Source: Talpa occidentalis (Eukaryota; Chordata; Mammalia; Eulipotyphla; Talpidae). Taken from it: DNA of 64,000 bases. The stretch is from assembly GCF_014898055.3 (NCBI RefSeq), contig NW_023604861.1, forward strand, positions 100,256,083-100,320,082, written 5' to 3'. A program made the position numbers and the translations under genes. How positions within the stretch are numbered: position 1 is the first letter of the stretch; every line of letters begins with the position of its first letter. Positions 13,401 to 23,189 of this stretch are shown here, piece by piece. The notes under the pieces were generated by a model. That model saw only the letters and a program-made list of their open reading frames with translations, was not told the origin of the DNA and did no database searches.

Positions 13401-14796
13401 GCTGAGACTTTGGAGTTGGGGACCTCCTTACCACTTGGTAGGAATGAAAGTCTTGATTCCCTACTCAGTCTTCTTTAATATGGTGGGTTAGGGGTCAATA
13501 GAGGGGTATTAAGGTGTTGTTGGGGCTCCATGTTACAGCCTATTGAAGGTGAAAATCTAGGCAAGAACAAGGAGGTAGTTTTTCCTGTGGTGTTTGTTCA
13601 GGGTGGGCAATTATTGTCTAAAAGTAGTCTAACTTGCTAGGTTTCCCGAGTCTAGTCCTTTGGCTTGAGAGGTTTTTTTCCTATACTTTTTTTGATTTCT
13701 ATTCATTGTTATTTCCAGTTGCCAATTTTTTCAGCTGTCTGGGATACATGGAACAAAAAGAAAATCCAGGAATTCGCTAACATGCCATTCCTATGTCTGG
13801 AGGTCCCTAGGAAGTCTTCCTATTTCTTCCCATCTTGCACAGTATCTTATGTTTTTCTATAAATAATGTTTAAAGTTTTTAGCCATATTTAGTGGGAAGA
13901 ATAAGAAAAAGTAAAATCTGCACCATTTTCCTAGAAGAGGAAGTTTCTTTTAATAACCTTTATTAATAGTTATACCACAAGTTAGGCAACAGAAGATCAG
14001 AAACAATACTGAACTTGGAGTTCAGAGAACTGGGTTCATATGTTAGCTAATTTAGCAATTCAGAGAAATGCTATTTGTTACTCAGTAACCAAATATCATA
14101 ATTCTTTAATCTCTTCAAACTTCAACTTCTAAGTCTTAAAATAGAAATAACATCACTATTTCACAAGGTTGTATTATGTATCTAAAAGAACCTAATACAA
14201 CACTTGGTACATAGTTTGCACTCAATGACTCTGAATCTCTGTGTATCAAAATAGTCAAGATAAAATGGAATGATTCTCCACCCATAATATTTAATATATA
14301 TATTAGCACTGAATTAGTATGTATTCTCCATCTTCCTGTTTTAAAATAGAACCTATCGGGGTCTCCGTGGTGGTGCAAGGGGTTAAGATGTAGCACTATG
14401 AAGCTATACAACATGAGTTCGATCCCCAGCCAGAGAAGTGACCCACATGGCACAGCAGACCTCTCCTGCCTCCCCTGCTGCTCCCCTCAGCCGCACTTCA
14501 GTAGATCTGCCTGTTCTGCTCCCCACTCAGTCTCTGGTGAATCCTCTCACTCCCCTGCATTTCTGGCCTGCACCCCAGCTCTTGTATGCATAAATAAATA
14601 AATCCTTAAAAAAAAAGACACTATCACAAATTAATTCAGAGAAATACATATATAAACAAAATGTAACCTGTAATTTCAGTGTAAAGATGAACTTTTCTTG
14701 ATTTCTCACTTCTTGTTCTAGCTGGAGAGTATTCTGGTATTTTTCAGCTTCAGAAACTGGAGCCCCTAGACCAAAATCATGTTCTTTGGTGGTAAC
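1262..14796 (-). CDS. TSGA10: TSGA10, 5' part: coiled-coil testis-specific protein 10, five coding exons (partial gene)
   Basis: Minus-strand exons 14668-14796, 5949-6164, 3629-3694, 1930-2097 and 1262-1417 join in phase 0 without a stop; the rest of the gene lies left of base 1. The last two exons carry the hallmark TSGA10 N-terminus ([14 protein letters not shown], then [16 protein letters not shown]). Family knowledge: TSGA10 is a coiled-coil protein of the sperm tail and centrosome, paralogous to CEP135. The usual human start (MMRSRS...) corresponds to codon 40 of exon 1930-2097, yet the frame stays open through four exons that align to CEP135. No ATG precedes it in these exons, so a longer protein would need a start exon upstream that I did not find. 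Other small exons between those listed may be missed. Confidence 0.9.
1492..1640. repeat. Duplicate of 3519-3667, partial TSGA10 exon plus donor and intron
   Basis: 149 bases identical to 3519-3667 except one substitution (ACATTTACT against ACATTTATT). The copy carries the 3' part of exon 3629-3694 with its GTAAGT donor but not the true acceptor. Same orientation, offset 2,027 bases. Confidence 0.95.
1930..2097 (-). CDS. TSGA10: TSGA10 coding exon containing the conventional start Met (168 nt)
   Basis: 56 codons. The acceptor is ...CCTTGATAAG and the donor GTATGT. It holds [20 protein letters not shown], which parallels CEP135 (SPSRLDTFLKGIEEERDYY), followed by [19 protein letters not shown]. 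Human TSGA10 is usually annotated to start at the equivalent of this Met (MMRSRS). Here the second Met is Ile, leaving a single Met. Confidence 0.92.
2222..2497 (+). mobile_element. tRNA-derived SINE
   Basis: Full-length head and ATAAATAAATAAATCTTT tail. Target-site duplication AAACAATTCATC at 2210-2221 and 2498-2509. Confidence 0.95.
2519..2780 (-). mobile_element. tRNA-derived SINE, inverted
   Basis: Reverse orientation: T-rich tail at left, GGGAGGCCC head end at right. Inserted directly beside the 2222-2497 copy; short flanking repeat TCATCAAC. Confidence 0.93.
3519..3667. repeat. Source copy of the 149-bp intragenic duplication
   Basis: Contains 3629-3667 of the genuine exon plus downstream intron; 148 of 149 bases match 1492-1640. 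This copy is judged the original because it keeps the complete exon with acceptor. Confidence 0.9.
3629..3694 (-). CDS. TSGA10: TSGA10 upstream in-frame exon (66 nt, 22 codons)
   Basis: Reads [20 protein letters not shown] plus RS between acceptor TTTTTTAG and donor GTAAGT, phase 0 on both sides. Fits the CEP135-like coiled coil between the neighbouring exons. Its 3' half and donor are copied again at 1492-1640. Confidence 0.75.
4341..4610 (-). mobile_element. tRNA-derived SINE, inverted
   Basis: Flanked by TATTTTAAGA at 4331-4340 and 4611-4620. Confidence 0.93.
5225..5520 (+). mobile_element. Old LINE-1 3' end (L1M type)
   Basis: Ancient L1 3' UTR signature, including GGGGACGTTGATAATGGGGA and AAACTGCTCTAAAAAATAAA. 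Boundaries approximate. Confidence 0.55.
5949..6164 (-). CDS. TSGA10: TSGA10 upstream in-frame exon (216 nt), CEP135-like
   Basis: 72 codons from [10 protein letters not shown] to ADKELEEAK, with acceptor TTATAACAG and donor GTACCA. Stretches such as [13 protein letters not shown] and [11 protein letters not shown] closely parallel CEP135 (EIDQLAQQLERHK, ETADKELGEAK), so this is an old paralogous coiled-coil segment rather than a chance reading frame. Confidence 0.85.
6205..6685 (+). mobile_element. 5'-truncated LINE-1, sense
   Basis: End of ORF2 (TATAGCAGCACTATTTACAA, then GGTACATATACACCATGGAA) followed by a 3' UTR with a G-rich tract near 6535-6580 and an A-rich tail. Sits in a TSGA10 intron, opposite to the gene. 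Confidence 0.9.
7054..7073 (+). repeat. 20-bp SINE head remnant
   Basis: GGGCCTCCTTGGTGGCCCTG matches only the first bases of the SINE head and sits between copies of the target sequence AAAATATGTTA. Confidence 0.6.
7106..7390 (+). mobile_element. tRNA-derived SINE (CAGTGGNTGAGCGCTGGG subfamily)
   Basis: Head GGGCCTCCCCTAGTGGGGCA, tail ATAAATAAATAAATAAATCTT. Flanked by copies of CAAAATATGTT. Confidence 0.95.
7411..7680 (+). mobile_element. tRNA-derived SINE, tandem with the preceding one
   Basis: GCAAGGGGTTAAG subfamily. Target-site duplication CAAAATATGTTAACTTCAG before (about 7393-7411) and after (7681-7699). Confidence 0.95.
7700..9650. other. TSGA10 intron without recognised features
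   Basis: AT-rich sequence. Short open frames here (7710-7928, 8990-9307) lack splice context and protein character. No clear repeat seen. Confidence 0.5.
9655..9905 (+). mobile_element. MIR SINE, degraded
   Basis: MIR-like core with TTACTAGTTACTTAACCTTA and a trailing TCATCTATTAAATGGAAAGG segment. Confidence 0.6.
9920..13900 (-). mobile_element. Old antisense LINE-1 (L1M) remnants
   Basis: Degraded antisense L1. It shows the 3' UTR part at 10000-10300, ORF2-like sequence at about 10300-11950 (for example reverse-strand fragments [13 protein letters not shown] at 11241-11441), and a second overlapping old copy at 12290-13870. Many stops and indels; no intact frame. May be two or three insertions. 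Confidence 0.65.
13985..14235 (+). mobile_element. MIR SINE, degraded
   Basis: Includes TCTAAGTCTTAAAATAGAAA and AACACTTGGTACATAGTTTG, the MIR core and 3' end. Confidence 0.6.
14357..14612 (+). mobile_element. tRNA-derived SINE
   Basis: Head GGGGTCTCCGTGGTGGTGCA, shortened middle, tail GTATGCATAAATAAATAAAT. It ends 56 bases from TSGA10 exon 14668-14796. Confidence 0.93.
14668..14796 (-). CDS. TSGA10: TSGA10 upstream in-frame exon (129 nt)
   Basis: 43 codons, [20 protein letters not shown] to FTLKLQ, acceptor CACTAG and donor GTTACA, phase 0. Q/E/K-rich with heptads, matching in position the coiled coil of CEP135 upstream of the 5949-6164 segment. No Met inside; the translation start, if this is coding, lies further upstream. 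Confidence 0.72.
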
Positions 14797-15387
14797 CTAG
14801 TGAAAAAAAATGTAATAATAGAGGGATATTCATTTTAAAACAGCTTTGTGATTTCTTGCATCAACCAATAATTTTGAAAATGCAACATTCTTAGATATAT
14901 TTCAATTGTTTTAAACCTTGTTATTTCCTACTCACTAAGAGGGTTTCACCAAGCTTTACTTTCTTAAAATTTTGTTATAAAACCTTTCCTAAATGTCTAC
15001 AATGTTGAACATGCCTTCCAAGGAAGATACACCCCATCTTATCCCTTCTGCAAACCACTGTCCTACAGAAAAATGGGTCAACAGTAAATTAAGTAGTCTA
15101 CCTGTAGGCCTCTGTTGTCCAATATATTAATTACTAGCTATTTTTGCCTTTGTATATTAGCAAAAAGGTTTACTACCCATATCACAAAGCACTAACTTCT
15201 CTAACATGAATAATTCCTATAAATAAAAAAGTTGACGAACAGTATGGTTATATCACAGAAATGACTTTGATCATTCAAATGAGACTGAAAGATAGTCAAG
15301 CTCACTCTTTAAAAGGACACAACATAAAACAAAACCAAGATACCATTTTTAACCACTACTTGGCAAAGATCAAAAAAGTAAAATATA

Positions 15388-15671
15388 GGGCTTCCCCGGT
15401 GGTGCAGTGGTTGAGCACTGGGTTGCGAAGCTGCCTGCAGCCTCTGCAGCCCCAGTTTGATCCCCGGCTGCTCCCTGGCCACCGGAGGAGGGTCCCACAT
15501 GGCATGCAGACCTCTCCTGCCACCCGCTGCTCCCCTCAGCAGTGTACTTCGGTCCTTCTGCCTGCTCTGCGCCCTGCTCTGGCTCTGGTGAATTCTCTCA
15601 CCCTCCCGCGCTTCTGACTGTACCAGTGCTTGTATAAATAAATAAATAAATAAATAAAATCTTTTTAAAAA
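15388..15671 (+). mobile_element. tRNA-derived SINE
   Basis: GTGCAGTGGTTGAGCACTGG subfamily with long (ATAA)n tail and TCTTTTT terminator-like end. Confidence 0.95.
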
Positions 15672-15689
15672 AATGAAATATATAAATTA

Positions 15690-15850
15690 GCATTCTTATA
15701 CACCGTTGGTGGCAGTGTAAATTGATATCTTATTGGAGAAAAATTGTGTAACATGTAACATTACAAGTGCATAATTTCTGTACAATTCCACTTCTAGGAA
15801 CTTATACTACATAAATATTTGCACATGTGCAAAAAAAGTGTCAAAGATTT
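15690..15850 (+). mobile_element. Old LINE-1 ORF2 remnant, sense
   Basis: Shows the conserved L1 segment ACACCGTTGGTGGCAGTGTA followed by an eroded CAATTCCACTTCTAGG. Confidence 0.6.
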
Positions 15851-17374
15851 TTCAATTTAACTACTATACATACTACACTGCACTGTGCTTATTTTACTTG
15901 ACAATATATCTTAGAAAGTTATAATTTAGGAAAATAATTTCTTCCTTCCCTGTATCAAGGCTGCCACTATGTTCAGAAAGAGAGAATGTGCTACAAGCAT
16001 CCTAAATATTTCCCCGTAACACAGATGCTATTCTCCAAATTCTAGAGCTTGGGAAATTACAAACTCTCCCAGTCACTGATGTTGTGTTACACCCTGTGCA
16101 ACACAGTATTTAGGAAATTTATTTTCTTTTCTCTCATTCCCTAAAAAGACACAAATCTGCTATCTTGTTCTTCATTCTAGCAGTTACTGACTTATCTGGA
16201 ACGTAAGCAGTACAAATTATGAATCATTCAAACTTTTATGGTTTAGACCTTAACTATGAAACTGCATAGTTTCTGTTGAAAAATGTATTCCTAGTTATAA
16301 ACATTTGACTTAGAATAACAGAATCAAATGGCTTCTCACTACAGCAATATTTTTCAATTTTTAGATAACATACAAATATCTTGAGAATCTTGTTAAAATG
16401 AAGATTCTTATTTATAGTAGGCCTGAGATACTTGCATTTCTAAAAAGTTGCTCAGCGATCCCTACTTGGTTAGTACAGAGGCCATACCTTGAATAGCAAG
16501 GAACTATTTAAAATCTAAATCTTCCTGGTATTCAGAGTTTTTCAGCATTTGGTGCCTTCCCACTTTTCCAAATTTATCTCCTACTTGATACCTTCAAAAA
16601 TCCTTCTATCGAAGACAGACAATTCCGCACATACTTTGTACATACATACACTCAGAAATTTTTTATCTTGTGGTCATGAGCTTTGCCCTCACCCTTTCCT
16701 CCATTTAACTAAACATACTTCTAAGTCTCTATTTGAATTCTACATTTTCTAGGTTTTCTCTGTCTTTTCTATCAAATAGTGATCATTCCTTGTTGATATT
16801 TCTGAATATACTGGTAATAAAACAATTTATGCAGCTATTTTTTTCTAAATATGTCTTCCTTACACAGTTATTAGAATCTTAAAAACAAAGTCTTAGAGGT
16901 TCTGTACACCCAACAACCTGCACAGAGTTGGGTAATATAATAAAGGTATCACTATAAATTTGTAGAGGCAACGAAGCTGTGTATCAAAGCACATGAAACT
17001 GAACTTTCCTTCTTCTCTTTGGCAAACTTAACTGTCGAGGGTGAATTATGCAAAGTTACCTATCAGACTAGTCTAGAAATTAAAAATAGGAAGAAGCCAG
17101 GAGTCTATCTGACAATTATGAACAATCACGCCAGAGCTGCTACTTTCCCCTCCTCTAGGGAATAGCTTGGACTGACAGGGAGATCGCTATAACTGAAATG
17201 CCCTTGTCCCGCTTGCCAGTTTCCTATGTAGTTCACAAGGGTATATTCCACAGTCCCATGATCTCTGAATGATATCTGTGTTCCTGTACAGATCTCTATG
17301 ATTACAAGTATTTTGTAAGCAGAAAATTTTTATTGCAAACACTGAAGCTAGAATCATAGTCATTCTAAATTGGG
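15851..17374. other. TSGA10 intron without recognised features
   Basis: No exon, recent repeat or hairpin recognised. The region 19200-20280 and the stretch 20620-21690 (faint old L1-like text near 20640-20760) are similar. Confidence 0.45.
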
Positions 17375-17640
17375 AAGCAACGTAACATAATGTTTAAGGG
17401 CGTGTTCTTTAACATCAAGTTGCTTATGTTCATGTAAATTTTGCCACTCCTTAGCTGCATGACCATAGGCTAGTTACTTCTCTGGTCAAGACTTACTCAT
17501 CTATAAAACAGGGGTGATAATAATAGTACATGCCTCATACAGCTGTCGGACTGTATGAGTTAATAGATATAAATCCTGGCAATAATAATTGTTATATATG
17601 TCACTATTATTATTTACTAATACTATTAATTCTTCTCACT
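17375..17640 (+). mobile_element. MIR SINE
   Basis: TAGCTGCATGACCATAGGCT, then CTATAAAACAGGGGTGATAA and a CATACAGCTGTCGGACTGTA segment in MIR order. Confidence 0.75.
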
Positions 17641-18078
17641 GACTCAATTTATCTAATTGGCCACCAAGTCCTACTGATCTTTTCACTAAAATTTCTCTCA
17701 AATTAATTTACATTCCTACTCCTACTGTTTCAATTCATACTTTCAGACTATAATCAAATTTCTAAGTATTTAGAATAAGGATGAACCTAATTCTTGGAAT
17801 TAAAACATGGAAACAAATAAAAATCTACAATTTCAACCCTCCATAAACATAGGAAAGTCCAGAACAAATAAATCAGAAATTATACTACACGTTGATTAAG
17901 TACAACGTCAGAAAAATGCACAAGTATACAACGGGACTACAGAGAAAAGGACTACGCTACTACTTCATCCCCAAACACTTAGGACATATTTTCTATGTCC
18001 CAAAAAAACTATGACCATACTCCTATTTGAGTACACAGTGTACTGTATTTTTCATGCATCCAAATACATCACAATTTT

Positions 18079-18378
18079 ATTTTTTTTTTTTTAAGTTTTT
18101 TTTTTTTTTTTAGATTTATTTATTTATTTATACAAGCACTGGGTACAGTCAGAAGCGCGGGAGGGTGAGAGAATTCACCAGAGCCAGAGCGGGGAGCAGA
18201 GCAGGCAGAAGGACTGAAGTACACTGCTGAGGGGAGCAGCGGGCGGCAGGAGAGATCTGCGCGCCCTGTGGGACCCTCCTCCAGTGGCCGGGGAGCAGCC
18301 GGGGATCGAAAAGGCGCCGCAGAGGCTGCGGGCAGCTTCGCAACCCAGCGCTCAACCGCTGCGCCACTGGGGAGGCCC
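18079..18378 (-). mobile_element. tRNA-derived SINE, inverted, little diverged
   Basis: Target-site duplication ATACATCACAATTTT at 18064-18078 and 18379-18393. Very similar to the copies at 44337 and 38953, suggesting recent activity. Confidence 0.95.
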
Positions 18379-18399
18379 ATACATCACAATTTTAACACG

Positions 18400-19200
18400 T
18401 CTAAAACAGACTTCCTAATTCCCTCACCTGCACTCCTGGCTCTCAACCCTGGCTCCATCATCATGTTCCTTCCCAATCTTCCCTAGGTCAAATGGCATCA
18501 TCATTTGTATAGTGCCCAAGGTCAAAAACAAGGAACTAGCTTTGATTTTTTTCTCTTTGTCTGACTCCTGTCACAAATTCATCAACAAGCCCTGCTGAAT
18601 CTACCTTCAAAATATCTCCAAATATCACCAATCCATGCACCTCTACACCTCCCTAGTACAAGTCACCATCATCTTTCACCTACTACTTACTGCAACAATT
18701 TCCTAAGTGATCTTTATGTTTACAACTGTAAAATAATGGGATCCTGTTCAAATGTACTCCAATGGACAATTAAAATAAAATCTAAAGTATCTACAGCCCT
18801 AAATGATTTGGTCCCTGCCTTCACCTTCCTAAACAGACTTAGTACTACTTTCCTCTTTGTTTGCCCACCAGTTTTACTGGTTTTCTTTCTGTTCCTCTAT
18901 TATACCAATCTCATTTCACTTCAGGGCCTCTGTCCTTTCTTACCCTTTATCAGGAATACTTGCAGAGCTGACTCCTTACCCTCAGCTCTTAGGCTCAAAT
19001 GTCAAGGGGTCGTCTCTGACCTCTTACCTAAGGTAGCCTCTGTCCTAGTCACACTCTCATTAAGATTATTTGCACTACTTGAAATTATATCATTTATTTC
19101 TTCACTTGTTTACTGCCTGTCTCCTCCTACTAGAATTTAAATAAGAAATGTAATGCCTTGAAAGGTGCCCAATACAAAGCTAGTACTCAATAAAGCATTT
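18400..19200. mobile_element. LINE-2 remnant
   Basis: L2-like text: GACTCCTGTCACAAATTCAT, AAATGATTTGGTCCCTGCCT, and a terminal GTACTCAATAAAGCATTTTC. An open frame of 134 codons inside it has no protein character of its own. Confidence 0.6.
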
Positions 19201-20296
19201 TCAAAATAATGAATAATGTTTTAAACAAAATAATTTCAGTGGCCGAGGGGTGAGATGGAACCAAGTCTGAATAGGAATAATAAAAATAAATAGCAGTAAA
19301 GAAAAGGAATACAAAATATAAACTTCCTTAAAGAAGAGAGAGCGAAAGTTGGAAAACCAAAGTTGTGGAATGGTCATTACAAAAGGAGGAAAACTTGTTC
19401 CTTAATTCTCTTTATCTCAATGTCCCCTTTCAGAATTAACCTAAAGTCCTAGGTTCTCTCCTCAGGAAAATGCAAACACACACCAACTTCACAGTTTCAA
19501 GAAGTTCAAGAACTCCCTTATGTTCTTGTACTCCAGATTAAAAAGCCCTACAAAATAAACACAAATTCCTAAAAAGTGATTTAATGTTCAGTGATGGAGA
19601 AAGGTCACTTAAGTAATAAGAGGAAGCCCAGGGTGTATACTGACTTCCAGACAAGATAAAAGCAAGGTTAGCTGATGATTTAGTAAGAAGGGATAGAAAT
19701 TTAGTGTTGAGCATAATACCAGGCACATCAGGCATGTAATATGTGTGCAACTAATGTCTACTGAATATTTTGATAGAACAACTGAAAATACTGAAGTACT
19801 CTGCATGAAATTCTGAAATCTGGCTTTATAAAAGGTCAACTAGTTTTCTTTTTATAAAATTGTTTCCAAAGTTCAGACTTAGAAGTAGGAAGGAATTACT
19901 TCACTAACAGAAGGATGTAGTAAATCACACAAAAGCTTATGAACAGTTTTAAAATAGGCTTTTGTATTTATAATAAAAAGAAATGAATAAATACTTCAGA
20001 AATTGTCTTCAGCAAAAAGTAAAACCACCAAGTTTAACATTTCTTATGAAAAAAAGTAATCTCTCCAATCATCCCATCCAAAATCCATGTTCTTTGTTTC
20101 TCTGTAATCCAGACTACATTGTAAAGAATGAACTTGTCTTTTTAAAACAATTATATATAACAGTGGTTATAGAAGAGGTAGTTTTTATCATTATCAAGAC
20201 CTCTAGGAAACATAAGGGTTAAATAGTTTTCAAGAGACTTTCTGAAGTAAAAGAATTTAGTGATACATACACTGATGTTAACAGAATAACCAGACA

Positions 20297-20601
20297 GGGC
20301 CTCCCTGGTGGCGCAAGGGGTTAAGACACAACCTATGAAGCTGTCCGCAGCCTCTGCCACGTGAGCTCCACGCCTGACCCACTTTGTGCAGCAGAGGTCT
20401 CCTGGCTCACCCGCTGCTCCCCTCAGCAGTGTATTTCAGCCAGTCTGCCTGTTCTGTTCCCCACTCTCTGGTGAATCCCCTCACCCCCAGCATCTCTGGC
20501 CTGTACCCCAGTTCTTGAGTGCATAAATAAATCTTAAAAAAAAAAAAAAAAAAAGAGAGACGCTGGTCCTGATCTCTTTAATAATAAAAAAAAAAAAAAT
20601 A
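20297..20601 (+). mobile_element. tRNA-derived SINE with extra 3' segment and second A-tract
   Basis: The SINE body runs from 20297 to its A-run ending near 20553. About 30 bases of unrelated sequence and a second A-run follow, to 20601. Target-site duplication AGAATAAC(C/T)AGACA lies at 20283-20296 and 20602-20615, outside the second A-run. Confidence 0.85.
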
Positions 20602-21701
20602 AGAATAACTAGACAAATACAATCACCTTACTAACTCATTTGAAAATATTATCATGGGGTATATGTACAAGAAAGTTCATATCAGTGTTGTTCATAATTC
20701 CCAAAACTGTAAATCCTAAGTCGACACATAGTAGACTAGGTAACACAAATCAACAAACTACAAACTACAGGGATAAATTCAGGAAACATAACACTGAGTA
20801 AAGAAGCAAACTGCAAAGGAATACTTAGTACAAATTCCTTTATATACAGTCCAAAACCAAACCAAACTAGAATATGCACATACAAAGATAGTGAAATATT
20901 CACATACAAAGATAGTGAAACTTTAAGGAAAAGCAAGAAAGTGGTTATTACAGAAGTGAGGAGAGTGGCTGCCTCTGGGGAAAAGAAGAGATGTGTGACG
21001 GGAAGAGGGAATGAATAATAACACCTGCTTTAATTCCTTCTCTATATGGAGGACTTTAAAAGCAAATTACCCTAAACACCGAATCACACAACTGAAAGCC
21101 AGAAAGAATACCCAAAGAATCTCTACATTTTGTTATATACTGGTCTGCAAGTAGTGAATTTTATGAGATGGTAACCAAAATAAGATATATTTTGAAAGCT
21201 GCCATTAAATAATGCCTTAAATAAGCTTATTGTTTAAAACCAATATTTTATCAATGTACCTTTCTAGTTGTTTCCCACGAAACAACAGTTTAGTTCACTG
21301 ATCAATGAAAATACAAACACGAATCAGTTTTATCCTCCAGACACAAAAGAGGTGACACTTTCCTTTTATACCTAGCCTACTTTAGTTGAAGTTACAAGCC
21401 AACTGTTATTCTATTTGTTTCCTTACAATTTAAAAAAGTTATACTTGAAAAGCTGAAAAACAGTAGAGAACATTTAAAACAACGAATTCCCTGGGATTTA
21501 AGGGTCTGAAGTGTTAGAAGGAAAACGCTGGGACACTATCACCTATGCAACTTTTCCTAAAACCTCGATCCTTGACTGTTTAAAGGAAACTACTTATGTA
21601 TACATATTCCCATGAGTTTTTAGCTTTCAGATCCATGCTTAACCTCGTTATTAAACTTAAAATCTCAAGTATTTTTTTTTTTCAAACAAAAGTCAGCTTA
21701 C

Positions 21702-21830
21702 CCTGCCTTTCCTGTGTATAATTTCTACGGAATTTATAAGAGATTATCATGCAAATGCCTATGTAACTCTCGGCTCTTTACTTCCCAAAGTCTATACAAA
21801 GCGGCTTAAAAGTGAGTATTTCGAGTGAGG
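21702..21830 (-). other. TSGA10: Possible TSGA10 5' UTR exon
   Basis: A good donor (GGCAGG then GTAAGC) lies on the minus strand at 21702/21701, just inside the TSGA10 side of the CpG island. The right boundary is unknown. An octamer-like ATTTGCAT occurs inside. Offered only as a candidate. Confidence 0.3.
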
Positions 21831-21899
21831 AAAAGCCAGGTTGAACCCCCAAATCTCTGCCTTCCAAATTCCTCAGCTCCACTCCAGAGCGTTTCTAAA

Positions 21900-23110
21900 C
21901 AGAACAGTCCCCCCAACAACCAGCGGAGAGCCGCGGCGGGAAGCGCAGCGGTCACCATAGGAACTGCCACCAACCTGAAGCTCCCAAGAAACCAGGGCAA
22001 TTTTGCCGGACCGCACCTCAGCCGGCTCGGGCAGTGAATACCCACCTCCGGGATCACCCGGGGTCCCCCCGCCTCCGCCAAACCCACCCTTGCAGACGCC
22101 TTCTAGGAGGCCTTCTGCTCAGGAGCTGCTTTACTCTAAGCACGAGCATCCCCCTGCTTCTACCTGGAGCTCCAGGTCCCTCCCTGAGTTTGGCGGCCCG
22201 CGGTCCTCCCCGGAGCTCATCCTGCCGACAAGTGGGCCACGGCCTCCGCCGGGGAGCCAAGCCCCTTCGCGTCTCCATCCTCCGCCCCTTTTCCCTCTCT
22301 TCCCACCCCCAAATCGCCCTGGCCCCGCCCCGGTGGAGGCCGAGGAAGGCGGGAACCCGAGGGAAGAAGGCTGGGGCGGTTAGCGCCGCCGCCGGCCCCG
22401 CCCTCACGCTCTGTACCTGAGGGGGGCTCGTCCTCCACCTCCTCGGCGCCTACGCTTCGCTTCCGTCCCGCGCGCCCCCAGTGCCCGTGCGCACGCGTAC
22501 CTGGCTCGACCCTCTGTCGCGCGGGGACTACAAGTCGTGCGCGCGCACCCACGCACGTAAAGTCGCGTACATCCACCAGCCCGCCTTACAGGGCGCCTGA
22601 GAGAGGCCTCTTCCTGGGCCATCCGCGCTGCGCAGGCGCACGCCCACTCAGCGGCCAGCCGCCCCTCCCGCGCGTTCCGTCTCTTAGTAACCAGTCGCTC
22701 GCCCCTTCCCACCGCTTCCGACTCCTTGCAGGCAGCTGCCACACCTGGATGGAACACGCATGCGCAGAGCTGGGTCTCTTTCCGCAGCCTTCAACCCTGG
22801 AGCACCTGCTGCTTCGCGGCCCCCGCTTTGTGTCACTTTTCCCAAGGATCGGGCACCATTCTGGACCTACGTACAGTAAACCCGTTGCTCCCCAGAACGG
22901 CTCGCTGGAGCTTGGAGGTCGTTGTGCTCTCCTGCGGCCGCGCAGAGCCAGTTTTGGGGGGGAGCCTCCTCCTGCTGCATCCCCCTCGGTGAGAGCCCGC
23001 CCCGCCTGGCCTGTTCTGGTGAGCCCTGGCAGCCTGCAGTCTGGGGAGCCGGTGGACCCACGGCTCGGGTCAGTCCTGCACGATTCAGTCAGAGTTGAAT
23101 CAGGGAATGT
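21900..23110. promoter_or_regulatory. CpG island, bidirectional promoter of TSGA10 (-) and C2orf15 (+)
   Basis: A sharply CpG-dense block in an AT-rich region. It holds NRF1-type sites at 22629-22640 (TGCGCAGGCGCA) and near 22755-22765 (CGCATGCGCA). Candidate minus-strand donors for TSGA10 exon 1 are at 22501 (CGAGCCAG then GTACGC) and 22417 (CCTCAG then GTACAG). Candidate plus-strand donors for C2orf15 are at 22988 (CCTCG then GTGAGA) and 23018 (TTCTG then GTGAGC). No TATA box seen. Exact start sites cannot be read from sequence. Confidence 0.8.
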
Positions 23111-23189
23111 CAGAACTAGCAATGAAAGTGCAGATTACGGACCTATAGCAGTTCTCCGAATTCCTTTTCCCAGAAAATTTGGTGATGGT

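Noticed and set aside
18736..19140. 134-codon hydrophobic open frame
   Set aside because: Lies in LINE-2-like sequence without splice sites or recognisable domain.
22726..22988. C2orf15 first coding exon starting at 22726 and splicing in phase to 31380
   Set aside because: The phase fits, but the first codon is TTG and no ATG precedes it in this frame; the peptide is promoter-like in composition.
22586..23122. 178-codon open frame on the minus strand in the CpG island, plus several overlapping ones at 22003-22757
   Set aside because: GC-rich promoter DNA has few stops by chance; composition is R/P/G/A-rich on both strands with no conserved motif.
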